Assembly: GCA_037389465.1 (NCBI GenBank)
Contig: JAZARR010000247.1
Coordinates: 248,001-312,000 of the forward strand
DNA from: Baylisascaris procyonis
Taxonomy: Eukaryota > Nematoda > Chromadorea > Rhabditida > Ascarididae
Length of the DNA: 64,000 nt
Direction of reading: 5' to 3'
Shown: positions 10,937-25,900 of the stretch, one piece after another
How positions within the stretch are numbered: the stretch's first letter is position 1
Layout: each line of letters starts with the position of its first letter
Program-made: the position numbers and the translations under genes
Notes under the pieces: generated by a model
What the model was told of the DNA's origin: nothing
What the model saw: the letters and a program-made list of their open reading frames with translations, nothing else
The model's database searches: none

Positions 10937-13900
10937 GTTAGTTTCTTTTCATATATTTATTACTTCTTTCAAGCATGCAAACGGTCTGTAATGAAAGGGG
11001 GATGGTTCTATTTTCATATTGAAAATGTGAATAATTAGTTTGATAGAGAATAAAGTAAACGCGTTTTTCTCGCATATATTTTTAGAGATTTATTTAACTG
11101 TTTAAAAAAATGTGATGAAGAGTTGAAGTTTTTGGAAATTTATATAGTCATGTTTTTTGAAATTGGAACTTCTTTTTTTTTTTCAAATCAAGCATCGATG
11201 TTTGATGAATTCGCTCAATTTTTGAGAGAGGTAAATTAGACATGTTTGCATATAGAGTGGGATGCACAAAATTTCCTAAGGCTTCACGAGCTGATCGCTT
11301 TTGTGAGGGTTGATAATAAATGCGCTTCATTTAAGGAAAGCGTTTTATGTGTTAAACGTTATACTCTTTTTTCTTAGCTCGATAGAGATAAATGTTACGG
11401 ATCTGTTTTTCGATGATTTAAAGAAGAAAACAGCAGTGAAATATTCATGGGATGTGAATGTTAATCACTGTATCAAAGCTTTCTAAAGTATGCTTATAGA
11501 GCCTTGTATTGTTTGTATTACCTTCGGAGTTAGGCAGGTATGTTTTGGTAGTAACTATTAAATGTTAAAAATTCATTCACTGTAATAGCGCGCAGTTTTG
11601 GCGCAGAATCAGTGAAGTCTTTAGTTTACCTTTGAGCTGTATGGATATATTGATATCCTCTGTTAACGTAGAAGAAGTAGACTTATTGCTACTTGTGCTT
11701 TCTTTCGAAGATATTATAGTGAAGGATTATATTTGTATTACCCATGCGGCTTATTAGTGTGGGCATATGAGACCGCTGTCGGCGTCGTTTAGCATTTATT
11801 CTTTTGAACTTTGAATAACGAACGTTGGCATTGAGGCAGGAATTGAGTCATTTATTGCGTTTAGTTGGTTTGATATTCCTTCTCTGGACATCAGAATAGA
11901 TAGGGTTTTGCTTGCCTATTAGGTATAACAATTTTTCCTTTGAGATCCCCATTCACCTTGAGTATTTAATCAGGCAGGTGGAATGGTTTCTAGAAAATAA
12001 GCCCCATCGAGGTAACTCACATTGAAGAGGGGCTTGTGTTTAGTATTGGACTTCTATTTCTTGCACCTATCCAGTAGCGACTTAGAGACTATTAAATGGG
12101 CCTGCATCCAGGTATTAGGTAATATAATAATTAGGTGGTAGCGTAATTATTTTTGGTTACAGAATGCAGGTTTCGATACGGCAATACCTGTTGAGTACTT
12201 CAGTGTTATGGATATGTCAGCGAATGGAACGTTCTTCCAAGTGAAGGCACTAAAAAGTGGAATCGCTATCTTGAGGTCCACATTCAACTCAATTCTTGAT
12301 GCGGTAAATCATTTATGCTGATTGCTATTAGCACTGTACAAGGACGGAAGGGAACATGTGGATAATACATACATTCACAAAAATTGTGTTTTAATTTATG
12401 CCTTTCGTAGAGTGTCGCGTTGTTGTGAAACTATTTGATGACAAGGCGTGAATGTATGCTAGGTTAATTGCGTTGCGGTCACCGACTTCTCATCGTTTTT
12501 CGATGTGGTCGGTTTCTGAAGACAAACCGGAATGTGAGTTGATTGTTAGCCACTTGGCAGCATGACGTAGATTGTAATATCTCAAGCGCGAGCTTAACAT
12601 GTACTTGCAAATTATTCAATCTGCAGGTGAATTTGATCTTGCCCTGATCCTGCTTCGAGGTGTACAAGTCTCTGACCTGAATTCCCGTAGGTGATATGCT
12701 TTTTTCTTAGAAAGATTCTCCCTAGGAAGATACCTGCAGTGATGAATATCAATGTTTAAACTATGATTGATACCTTTGGAAACCATTGCAGGTAAAGCCG
12801 GATTTTACGGCTCGTTATAGCCGTAAAGTGACGGAGTTTGAGGGCCGCTGAAAAGCAGAGCAGGTGTGGCCAAGTTTGCACCTCCAAATTGATTGGGAGT
12901 GTTCTTTGTAGGGAAGATGGTATAATAACCACAGATGAAAGATTACATGTAAAAACCGTAAGGCACAAAATGCCTTGAGAGCTTTTCCAAAGTTCGGATT
13001 TTCCCAAAATTTTTTGCGAAATAAATGAACGGCCTATCTTGATATCGATAACTGATCTCTAACGAGCGTTGATTTTGATTACTTTTCTGAATAGTCACCT
13101 GACCGGTAATCGTAGGTTGCATCTTCAGACCAGGATTGCTCTATGTGAGAAAGATATCATCCCGATCGCGGTTATAAATATATTTTGCAGGACGGCAAAG
13201 AAATAGAAATTCCATCGACAGTAACTGGTGAGGTGACAGCAACAATTTCGGAAGTGGTGTCCGTCTCACCACATTTGGTGGTTTTTCCGCATATTAAGTC
13301 CACTAAGCAACATTATTGGCAGTTGAAGGCTTGTTTTATGTTACTATTTATGTTTTTGTATTATTGACTTTATTATGTGTTTCTCGATTTTATTACGTTA
13401 ATTAGAAGGAAGCAGCTGGGCCTGAGGATATGACATCGCTCATAAGCCTGGATCTCATCCCCGTTGCCTCTTGTTTAAAAAGGTTGTACTTATGACTCGG
13501 TACGGGCGGTGTGTTTTATGGCAATTCAAACATATTTTCGTCAATGCCGATCCCGGTGGGAATTATCGCGAGTGATTTGGATTCTCATTGAGGAATTTTT
13601 TGCTGAGATCGTAGAGTATTTCACTGCGCGAGCAACATGTTGAAGCAAGAGCCATGAGTGTTGTTGCGTAGAATGGGATGTAGTAATGAAAGAAAGTGAT
13701 CTGCATTGGTCGTTGCGCAAAATGATAGCGGAAACGCAATGAGGAGTGAAGAGGTCGTTGTTTCGGCCTTAATTTTTCACGCAGTCAGGTGGAGGTGATT
13801 AAAAAGCAATAAGGACATGTTGATAGGTTGTAGATGGTTTATTGTTGCAGGCTGATGGTGGTACAGGTGTGTACACATGGTCATCGGATGAGAAGGGAAT

Positions 13901-16900
13901 AGCAGATGTGGACGAGTTCGGAGTGGTGAGAGCAATAGGTGTTGGCGAGGTGGGCGTCGTTCTACAGGACGCGAACAACAATCATCATTCTGACACAGCT
14001 ACAGTTCGCGTTTTGCGACCTTCTAAAGTGGATTTTGTCCGGTCACCGCTCGAAGTTGAGGTTAGCATTGATTGCGTTTCGGGATGGTAAGGATATGGTA
14101 GATTCTCATCTTGTATAAAATAGAACCTGCGATTCAGTTTGTGGATTCTTACCAATGAGAATTTTAGTGCGCCAGGCAGCATTTCGATATCGGGGCTTTT
14201 TTTCGCATTAATGAGTCTAGCTCTGATATTTCCTTTTTTTTTGTTTTGATGGCTTGTTGTCTTGTCTTTTTTATGCAAAAGGGGAAACATCTAGTGGACA
14301 CTGTAACCGTCGGTGTCATGCAAAGGACGTTAGAGTAAACGTGGATTGATTAACATCTGCATTGGTCATCGTTAAATATAATTACATTTATGTACTTGGT
14401 AATATATTTTTTTAAAGGTTAAACGCAGCTAGGCTTTTAGCGCTTTTTGAAAAAATCGTAATATTTGGCTCTTTACTTCTTCGTTAATTCAAAAATTGTT
14501 GTTCTAATTCTTTCCCGCGATGGGCTGATTCATGTTAGCAATTATAGACCTCGGCACATAAAAATGATGGGTTCTAGGATTGAAACATTCATCCTATGTA
14601 TTGATAAGAAGGACGTCGCTGTTTTTGTATATTGCAAGGGTTTTTATGAAATGTCCTCTATATTTGGAGGAGTGCAACGGAGGCGTCTTCGGTAGAAAGC
14701 TTTGTTGCACAATGTGTTTTTGTAACATATGACTTTTCAACGCATGCTTTTCTAGCGCAATGATATTTTCGATTGGAGTGAGATTGAGCCGGAATGGATC
14801 AAAGAATGAGGGCAGATCTGCATCGATAGAAGACAACGAGGCGATATTGTTCTGCGGTAGAGGTGACAGTTGTGAGCAAGTTAGCCAGGTGATGTGTTAG
14901 AATGCTATTTGCAGATTGATAGTAATCTTGAACTATCGGTGGCAATGTTCACCGAATGGAAGGGTGAAATGTTGGCAGTGACCGATTGCCGCCATGTGGA
15001 TTTTGCGCTTTCTTTTGACGACTCCGGCATCTTCAGCGTCGTCGACGGTCAGTTTTCCTTTAAATATGCTCCACGATATCTCATGTTTCGTTTTTTAAGA
15101 TATTATATTGGGTGGATATTCTCCTTGTATTTTTATGTAAGCCTTCATTTTGAATATTGTGGACGATAGAGGCTTCACAGCTTCTCATTGTGCAAATATG
15201 ATTTATTTATTTATTTATTTATTTATTCATTTATTTTACAGCGCAAAGGAAGGGACCATAGTCATGAACAAGTGGGATAAATCACGTTCACTAAATATAC
15301 TGAACATACATGAACTGGTAAATTGCGGAATTGTTATTGATTGGGTTAGTGGAAGTGCTCGTTTGAAATCAGTAGAGGAGCAAGCTTGGACTTAGTAGTT
15401 TGCGGTTTATCCCATGTATTACACATTCGGGAGGGAAAGTTATGGTGTTTTTACGAGCAAGGAATGAAGGGAAGTGAACAGACGTCTAGTTGAAAACGAA
15501 TAATCCGTGTTGTGCTGTTTGTGCTGTCGACTCTGGCAAAAAAGATCAAGGAGGCTATTGAAAATTTTATCGACAACAATGGAATCACGTTCAAGATGAC
15601 GTAATTCGACATTTTTATTCAGTAGTTTTTATTTCAGAATTTGAGCATCCTTCTTTATAGGAAGAATTGTACTGTTTACAAGTCTTCCTATGAGGGGTTA
15701 CCTTCATTTCTGTGAAGCGTAACCCACTTGATAGATGAATTAACAAGGTAATGCCTTCCTTTATACGGATGTTGTACGTATATTCGGGATTCGCTCACAT
15801 GAAGGTCATTGCTATCCTCTTATTCTGCGGCCTAACAGAGATCGAAAATGATCGCCTAAAATCACTCTTGAAAGGGAACTTTAAAACTTCTTGAGGGAGT
15901 ATTAATTGACACAACCGATGCATCGCTTTTCTGAGAAGCTGTGTACAACGGCAAACAACCGCAGCCTAAAGCATCAGGTTGCCCATGCAAAGATGTAGAG
16001 TGTATTTTCCAAAGGGAGCGGAAGAGGTATGTTCGCCTTTAATATCGCTTTTTTTTGTGCGGAGTGCGACCACAGTTATCCCCATGCTGGATATGAGTGT
16101 CTCCAGCGTCTCGATAGGATTCTTTACCAGAAAAGGATAATAGTTGCGCTTTTAGTCCAGAGCGAGGTCAGTAACACATAGAACTCAGCTTTCAACTGAT
16201 CACTGGATAAACCAACAAATAATGTCATTTGAATAGAACGTTTTGGAATATAAATTTACCGTAAGCGCGACGGAAACCTATTTTTAACTGTACTTGAAAG
16301 TCATAAGTATATGCAAATGCTAAACGAAGGTTGTCACAACAAGACACTCAGGATAAAAAGAAAGATCATATTGCAAAGTGACATTGCTATAAAATACCTT
16401 GTTAATAGAATAAAAAGGTAACGCAGATCCTAATACCTGTTAATGAAACATTGATGGGCTGGCTTTGAAGATATAATTGCTGTGGTAATTACTGGATCAG
16501 GTGCTAAGGCGCGCCGTATATCTAGGAAGGCTGTACTATTGATGTCAATCTTCCATGCATCTGTACAGTTTGTTTTGTTCAGCGTATAGCGGCGAGTTGC
16601 TGCGCACTTTGGGAAGTTCTTATCCTAAATCCACGAGTGTAATTGATGATACTAGTGGGGATTGTATCTAAAAGGTTTTCTAACATTGCCAACGTTTTGG
16701 TTCTTGTTTGCTTCATAGAAGAGAATAAATGAACCGAAGTTTCCATATTTCTTGGACGCTGCAGATGTTGCTTTCGTTTTATGTACTTCTTTTATTATTC
16801 TCTTCGATATTACTTGTAGGATATATACCAAAAGTAACACTCTACGGAAATGGATGCTCCAGCGTGATGTTGAAAGCTTTGGCCGATGGCAACACAAGGG

Positions 16901-19900
16901 TGATCATCTCAGTGGGCGAGTTGTCTGCAGATACACACATTGCTGCTTATCCCCCTCTCAAGGTTTCTTGTTAATGTTACTTGTTTATTTTTTTAAATAC
17001 TTTGTTTCTCCGAGTGAAATGAAGGTGGAGGAAGATGAATGATATATGTACTTGAGAGCTACTGAATCAATCTTGTTGAAATATCTGCACGAGAATGTTC
17101 TAAGTGATCTAATCTACTGGTAGTAAATAGTGGTTATCAGAAATAAAACGATATGCTACGAGGTTTAGGTTTAGAATTTGTGTGTCTTAAACTACTTCAG
17201 GTGTCAGCAAAACTATCGGTAGGTGAGGGTGGCAATAAGAGAAGGTGCATGCTGAACGACAAATTTCTTGATATTATTGCTGTATTATATAATACGACGC
17301 CAAGAAAAACGTTGCGGCGTTGCTGTTTCGAACATTTGTTATGTTGTGAAGCTTATGGGGTATTTAAACGATTTTTTAGTCGAATAAGAAACTCACCTAT
17401 GCACTTTTTATCTTTTTTCCTTTTTATTTTATAGTGAAAAAGTTTTTTTCTCAAAACATCAATCTACACAGCTAAATGTTGGTCGTTTTAGTTGGAGTCG
17501 CCATCCATGGTTTTGCTGAGTTTGGGAAGCGAAGTTGAAATCCACGTCACGGGTGGCCCAAGGCCGTGGATCGTCGATCCTTCAGGATATTACTCCAAAT
17601 GTTCGTCGTTTTTTCTGCATTTGTTCTATGTTTTCTGTGAAAATATTCATTGTTGAGATGCTTAGTAAGTGCTTTGAGGAGTTCATTTTGGACAACATAA
17701 ATGAAAATGCGTGACTTTTCTGTGGAAGACAACTTTTTATTGGAGTCGCCAAAACTTGCTCACAAATTTTTGCTTTGTTTTACTTTATTTTTGCTTGTTT
17801 TTTGTTGTTGGGAAAATTTTTTTCTACTTCCGGCTGTGCGCATATGCACGAGGCCCCTCTGTATGAGTTCCGCACATTCAAATCGAAATCCATTAGAGCT
17901 AAAGTTGCGAAGTTTTTAGGCGCATAAAATTTGCGTAAATTTCACTGTAACGGGCTCTTTATTTAACGCCGATCGAGTTGCAGAGAGCTACTATTTATAG
18001 AAGGCTTGCGCTAACAGGCTGGTTTGTTGAAAACCTGAGAGGGTTGATTTGCATACTCATTACTTGTCGATAACTCATAGTTCGTTAGATCTCTCAAACT
18101 GGCTACAGTTCTGTTGTTGACAGACACCATGCTCCATAGCTCAATCGATTTGGCTGAAAATAGGCTGGATAAGGATATCATCGATCGTTTGTCATTCTAG
18201 CTTGAGCGTTACTAAGGTTCATTAGCAAACACTACCTGCACAGGTTGATTTTGTAGATTGACAGGGTGTATTATGATCAAACTTTATTTGTTAATTTATC
18301 TTGCACGACAATAGGTAGATCTACTAAGCATAATTTACGTTCCTCTAAACGTTTCCTTTCCTATTGTAACTATGTTCACCAGGTATGTAGATATTGTAAT
18401 CGCCGACCTGGTATGTAGCAGTTATGACCTGAATGTTGATCGGTCCATCCGGAAAACAGTATTGCAGAAGTTTTCGCGGAAATTCAAACTTACCTGCAGG
18501 AAGTTTGGCTGTCACCTTTGAAAAAATCTCTTGTATTTAAAATCGATGACAGAGTTGAAAAATCTCTTGTATTTAAAATCGATGAGAGTAATAAAGAGCA
18601 GTTCATGCGGGAAGATACAAAGGCTTTTTGCGGTGTGTACCGTTGTGTTATTTTGGGTGAGGTGATTTGTTTCAGTGTCATATAGTGAGAGCGTCGATCT
18701 CCTCAATCATCGTTATGATCAGAAAAGACATTTCATATCGTGCGGAAACTCAAAGGGAGATATGGTAATTTATTTTTGGTTTTTTAAAACTTTTCTTAAC
18801 TTCGATGGAATATAATAAATTTGGAGGTAAATTGAATTAGGTTGCAACTTGAAATTTACGAACGCTTTTTTATTTCTAGGGGATTGTTTGTAGTCTGATT
18901 TCTAGAGGATTTGTAGCCTTTGTTGCGATTGATTCCAGACGGTCATGAAAGGTTGAAGGTCGTTTTACACTTATATTATCATTGTTAACCTTGTTCGCAA
19001 ATGCTCATGTTTATACCATTCTGGATTCGTACCATACTAATGAATCTTCGGAAAAGGTTAGTGAAGAAATGATTACCACTTGATCGTTACTCACTGTTCA
19101 TAGGTCGTGGTCAAGCTAAGCGCTATTCATTTTGCTGAGGTGATTCCCAAATATATCGGCCATGTTTAGGGGAGTTGCGAATTTTTGTAGTTCCCGTAAG
19201 TAGCTTTGGCCTCGTTTTTGCCGAGCACCGAAATTTCGTTCGTGAGTCTTACCGGGTACATCGCTTTTGAATTGTAAAATGCCTAGAAGCTCATTGCTCT
19301 TTTACCTAGGAATTTTAAAAAATCAATTATATAAGTGTTTGTGCGTGCATTGGAGTCCTTTATAGACTCCTAACAAACGAACTAAAATTACAAAATTGTT
19401 GCTTAATAACTTTTGCAGTTTCAGTTTGTTCGTTGAGAAAACTTTAATGTTTCGCTCATGATCATTTAATATGACATTGTTCGCTTTTCTAGCCTAACTT
19501 CATGTTCTTAACACTTTTCACATAGAAAGGGTTTTCTATTGCAATACTTTAATTGAAGCTTGTCCGTGTTCACGTGGGCAACGAAGTGACTCCATCCAAT
19601 CCGATGGCGGCAACTGTGGAAGCGCAACTGAGAGTCTGCTGTGCGACACCTAGCCGTATTGCCGTTTCCATAGTCCGTGAGAATGTACCCGCTATGCCGC
19701 CGTGCCCTACCAACTCGGTAAGTACCTCTGTTTATTACCGTACGAGTATTGGCACTCATGTTTGTTCCTACAGAGTTAAAAACACCTCATAAGTTTTTGA
19801 ACTTGCGGGGGATGGGGGGCGGGAAGTAGAGACAGGTGCTCTCTTTTAATATTCTGTGGTAAAAATATCGGTCGCAGCTGCATTTAGGCTTCTTTATCAT

Positions 19901-22900
19901 TGCTTAATGCATTTTTTCGTTTGCGTTTTCGGAAATCACGGTCCATTTTGAATGTTTTATTATTGTTTTATTTCATTTTCTAGCGTTCTATTTATATGAG
20001 TTCGTTATCGATATAGTATTGCTGCTATGGGAGTTTACTCACCATGCTCGCCATGGTGAATAAGGGAGTAATAGGGGGGATGAGGTGCCGCGATCCGCCG
20101 ACACAAGTACCCTGTAATGTATTGACGATACACTGAACTGAACCGAACTGGACTGGACATACACTGCACGAATACAACTCTTATATAGCGAATTACATGA
20201 CGATGTTGAAACACATGCAACATTTTAACATTCAATACAAATGAAGGCTGCTCACATTCGAACGTCAACTCAATAGGAATTGAAAGTGCAAGCTTTCAAA
20301 TTTCGGTGTCTTTTCACCCGAGGTCCCATTCATCGGTTGTAGCCATTGACCCGTCCGTTCACTTGAAGGCTTGAATCGATGCCATTTTATCGTTACGTTG
20401 CCCTTTAGCCGTCCGCGGTGAGTCATCTTTTTTAGCTAAATAGCTTTCTCCATCGCTTTCGCGACAGGGAGTGCACTGCATCGATGGAGGATTTATCGTA
20501 GCCAAGTGAAAAGAAATATGACGTTAGAACAGTGCTGAAAATTATGAAATCTTGTATTGCCATGGTTGTACTCCTGCTTTTCTACGCTTACGGGCAATTA
20601 TGGAAAGGTCGTGGGCATTTTTCTGTTGCAGTTTTATCGGGGTTCAGGACCGGACGGTCAGGAAGTCCATCCTTATCTTAATAGCGTTTATTTGCATTGC
20701 CATAGTATTGCACCGAAGAGAAGATTACCCGTGCCGGAAGCAACAGTCCAGTTGCTGTAGCTGTGAAAATTGGATTTAATTGCCATCTTAGCATACATTT
20801 CTGTTCATTCACACCAGTGGGATTAGGAAACAGGAATTTCGATACAGTCATAGGCCATGTCTATGTAGTTTTCGTATTTATAATTCCTCTCATGTCGTTA
20901 TAAAGATAGGCTTATTCATCTTGTACTTGAAAGGACCGACAGGTCATAAAGGCAAGATGTACCGGGAGGGAACTGTTTTCCTTGCAGTATTTTCTGCTCA
21001 GATCGGAGCGTTCAAACATATCGTTGTCGGCGTACGGGAGATGTGAGTCTGGTCCATTATCGTCGTCTGATCGACTTTTCGACTCGATAAGCGCTTTGTC
21101 GGTTGAATGGAGCACCGATGAACCAAAGCTGCTGAAAGTGGACGAATTGCCCGCAAAGGAAGCGAACAGCAGTCAGAGTTGGTGCTTTCGCTTTGCAAGA
21201 ACTCATTTTAGAGTATTGTTTCTTTGGTCAGTATTTGCGACTCTTCTTTTGCTTAGTGTTTTTTTCCAGCATCGTCCAACAAGCTCAGGTTTTATGAAAA
21301 ATGTTTTGTATCTCGAGCTTGCCTTTTTGTTGAATGTGATGGCGTGTTTTTGCAATAAGTATTGTAGATTGAAATGGTCAAACAGTTTTATCAAGTGATC
21401 AGATGGTCAAAAGTTAAACAATTACAGTTTTCGCTGTTGCCGTACCTCAAGGTGGTGTGGGTGCAAGCGAAATCGTCGCGAAAGCGGTTAGGTATCAGGT
21501 AGCGGGACGTGAGGTCGATTTGCCAAACAAGCTCTGGGCATCATTGGACACGATGATTGTTGATCTCGGCCGAGCAGTTCCATCCAAAGTGGTTTTGTGG
21601 AATGAGAAGAAAATTGTCAAGCGAGTCGAGATTGTCGCTGGATCAGAGCATTTCTTCGTCGACGACGATTTTGACCAGACGGTTGCCCGAGTGACCATGG
21701 AAAAGAATTTTTTAAAGGTGAGTTGTTGCTTTATTGTTATGTGGTTGAAGAGGTGACGCAGATTGCATATTGTAGTTAAATGGAGAACACACCACTTTAT
21801 AAGATTGGAAATATCTGAATGCTTGATGCAAATGCAGTGTCTTGTTTGACGAGGATATCGAAAGTGATACTCGTTTTGCCGGAAATCGGCGTAAGTCTCA
21901 CTCAAAAGGAACCGCAACCTCACGCTTGCACTCCATCATTGCAATGCAGCCATCCATTAGCATAGTTGGCTGAAGAAGAAACCACCGCCGTTATCCAAGA
22001 GAAGGAAATGGTCGGAGGGTGGCGGGGGTTAACTTCATAGCTGTTGTCCCAGGAATCCCTCTGCTTCATTCTCCGAAGACCTAGTCCGCATAATTTAGCG
22101 AAGAGTGAAATTCACTGCAAAAAATTGAATATCATTCGTAGGCGTAGGGAAATCCATTTGTAGTGTGATGTAAGCACGTTTGGAGACATAGTTTTGATAA
22201 GGTTCTTTTAACCTCTGCTTATAACAGGTTCAACCGCTGAAGGTTGGTTCGACGCACATCCAGATTATGGACGTATGTTTCCGGAATCGATTCGCGGTTG
22301 CACTCACTGTTACCGACCTCCATGAAATTATTATCGACGCGCCTAGCTTTGTGGGTCTTTTGCTCCTTTTCGAATACTTTTTTTTTTAAATGTAGCAATC
22401 ATCTTTCGAAGTTATTGCTGCTTTCGAATTGAAAGGAGTAAAGGGTGGAGAACGGAATCAGCTTACGAGTCAGTGGAACCTGAGAGATGCGGGAAGCTAC
22501 GCTGATGTTGTGAGCGGCAGTAGTGGCTCTGAAGAAAAAATTCGGAAGAGGTCTTGCCCAAACGCTTGGCTATTTAAAGCTAGAATGGTATTACAAGTGC
22601 TGAGGCTTGCAGGTGAGCTTCCATTTAATGCTGTTTCTTGTTATAGGTGGTGATAGGCGAAGAGGTATCGTTACGGCTGTCTGCCCGTGATGCGAATGGT
22701 ACGATGTTTCCAGCAGAAGATGCAAGTGCTATGAATATAAATTTGAACGCATCTTCTACTTCAGTTTTCATGAAGAGGTGAGGTTTTTTTTCCTTTTTTC
22801 TCAACACGTTTTTGATTGGTGAATATAAAATCCTTAAACGTCTACTTACAGGGGAGATGAGTGTAGAGAAGGCGACTGATGTATAAATGCCACTAACTTG

Positions 22901-25900
22901 AAACATGCTGCAAACTTAATTGGTGAAACGATGCGGCAGATTTTTGTGGCGATATTTTGGGAGTTGTCGAAAATTTTATTGTCGCGAATTGTTGATCTCT
23001 GTTCTTGAATTCTAGAACGAATAGACACTTATTCCATAAGGGCACCCTCCATACTGATTCTCGTTGAGGCTGATTCAAAGATAAGGGTACGGTGGGAAGG
23101 CGATTGATCATCTGAAAATACACAGTCGAAGTGGAAGGAGTGGAGTTTCTACACTTGAAGTGCCTCAACATCACCTAATCCCCAAACTATAACCAAGGAG
23201 CTTCATGCATTGCGGATAATCCTCGTTGCTTTTTCTTTCCTGTGCACGTGAAGTTTACTTCCTTCGGAAAGGGGGTTATTGGGCGACCAAGTTGGTTCGA
23301 TTATGTAAAGGGAGATTATTTTTCGTTCATAGAAAAATGAGGAGTGGGATGGACGTTTTTCAGAGAGGATCCCCTGAACTATCGCATTCGTGGTGTCGCA
23401 TTTGGCACGGTGGCTTTCACTGCGTCGGCGAGATCTGCATCAGGTCGCAAATTGCACAGTCTTCCTCATGAACTACAAGTATTCGCACCTTTGCAATTAC
23501 TGCCAAAGGTGGTAACCCTCGTCCCAGAATCTGTTTTCCAGGTTTGGTTATAGATCTTTTGTTCAGGCGGAGAGCATGTGTGTACATCTAGATATTTTAA
23601 GCTAATGTACACTTGAGTGACTGATTTGAATTTCAAAAAAGTCGGAAAATTTTGTGGGGCAATTTCGTGAGCTTGAGGGGTGGGAATAGGAATGGGGAAA
23701 CGGCGATGCATCTTCCAGTTCTGGGCACATTACTGATATGTTTGGATAGAGCAGTTGAAACGTTTGCTGAAATGGTTATTCAATTTCTCATGCACCATTT
23801 AAACGAAAAAATTCTCCACTGTCGATTTATCTTCCATGTGATAAGTTCGGCGCTGTCTGTTGAATCATTAGTCAATGCAATCTTTTCCTTTGAAATTTCT
23901 TTTTAGATCTTTCGTAGGGATAGGTGATAAAGCAGTAAAGGCGAAAACATTACTGGGAAACTCCATTCCTTTTCCTTCAAATATGATTAGTACTTCATGT
24001 CGTTCCTTTCCTTAAGTCATGGAATGAAAAAGGTGGTGGGAGGGGAGTAGGAGGCGTAGGGAGAAAAGAGGAGTGGGTGAACGCCAACTTTTACGTTGCT
24101 TTTTTGGTGGAGTGTTATTTCGTTTGCATTTTGTAGCTGGAAGTGATTGGGGGTCCGCAGCCAATCCCGCCACTGACGTTCACACTCAACGATTCATCAA
24201 TCGCGTCTGTGGCTGAGAACGGTCTAATTACGAGCAGAGCATTGGGCACCACTATTGTTGTGGGCTCTACTGTTGTGGAGCACACATCTTCGAAGGTGCG
24301 ATTTAGTGTTTCTTTTGAATTCATTTTTCAATCGGATCGGTTAATAGAGGTGAACGAATTATGGTTGTATGAGGATGCACTGCACTAAATTTGTAAGGGA
24401 AGTTGTTAGCATTTTGTTTTGAATTCCTCTTAAATCTCAGTTTGAATATTACGATAGGCTTTTAAAAGAGAGTTTTAATTCACTAAGACTTGGAAGCAGA
24501 GGCCTAGGGAAGGGAGCTGAATGTGGAGTTGTAGTGGAAAGAGAAAAAATTAAAGGGTGGAATTAACTTACTAATGTATGTGTAATAGTTTGCGCATAGT
24601 ATGGCCGCAGAGGTCTTCTCGCTAATTGCAGCGATAACTGAAAAAAACAAAAAAAAAAAACAGAAGTTTCGGCAATCCTTTCAGATGCACATTTGAACTA
24701 TGGAAGGTAGCTTCAAGAACAAATTTAATTCCACAATTTAGATAGAGGATTAAGCTGCAGCCATAGCAGATAGACTGCGTGCTTGCATAAATCGTTCGTT
24801 GAATTCTGCATTTGAAGGTCCCTTGTAGTCAGCTAGAGTAATTGAATTGTTTGCTTTAGAAAGCATTCTGCAACTCTTTGCTTGTTAGCGTGATTTTTAT
24901 TACTGATAGTACGGTTGGGGTTTGTGATGTTTGTTCGGCGGGTGGTCTTTTTTGCGCAGTTAGTAGCCATTGTATGAATATTGGGCAGTGACCAAGCTGC
25001 ATGCTTTTTGTATGAAGAGTCCTGATCTTACATGGTGTTTGGACCGGGTGATGAATGGACCACTTTATGCCACATCTTCGACCTCCGCTAGTATTAGGGA
25101 TCCATACCCGAGGAGATTAGCGAACGATAAGCTGTATCAGGGTGCGCACTGAATCAGTGTGTGAGACTACAAGTAATAGTTAAAGGCATCAGTGGAGGTA
25201 CGAGTGGTGTCTCTTCGAGGTATCCGCATTCTCACCTCATCGAATCACTTGGAGCAAGGCACACTCGCATGGGCACGTATTGAAGGTCTCAGTGACGATG
25301 AAACGCCGTTCGCCTTTGGAAGTGCAGTATATCCCTTGCGAGTTGCTTGGAGACTGAGCACACACGCCGTCGTCGAGATTGTTTCACCATTCGGAGTGCG
25401 CGTTTGTTTGGCTTTTTTCTTAGATTTATTGTAGAGACTGCAGCATTTCTGGGCTACTTGGGATACTCTCGACTCTCAAAGTGTGAAATAGTTGAACTTT
25501 CTACCACTTTTGGTGTGCTTTATTCGATGAATTGAATATGTAGAGGGATTTAGTCTTGATCCCTGTCTGGGTGAGCAAAAACTGGTCATTCAGTTGAGAC
25601 CGATGTGGATTTGCGTGGACTTAAGCATGAATGATGTAAAAACTTTAGGTAGAATTTATTGTCCTTGGGTGTCTCGATATGTTAATCTGTAGTTTTTATT
25701 GAAATAATTTCAGCCAGCGATAATGGAGAGTGTGGAAAATCAATTTCAAGTGTTCCTGAGAGCACTAGAACCGGGTCAGGTGATGCTGCGTGCTTCGGTA
25801 CAGGTGGATAAACGAGCTGAGGCACACTTCAAGCACGGACATCAGTTCGAAGACGAGGTTCTGATAACGGTGCTCGAACCGCTGCAGCTGATACAGCCGG

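Noticed and set aside
19101..19170. Open segment after TTCATAG considered as a gp210 exon between exons 15 and 16
   Set aside because: Exon 15 joins exon 16 in phase, and the family alignment leaves no gap to fill.
21495..21923. 142-codon minus-strand frame
   Set aside because: It is antisense to gp210 exon 19, which matches the family on the plus strand.
24958..25150. Open frame after TTTTGCGCAG considered as an extra gp210 exon
   Set aside because: No similarity to the family; exon 23 can join exon 24 directly, although a few residues are then shorter than in vertebrates.
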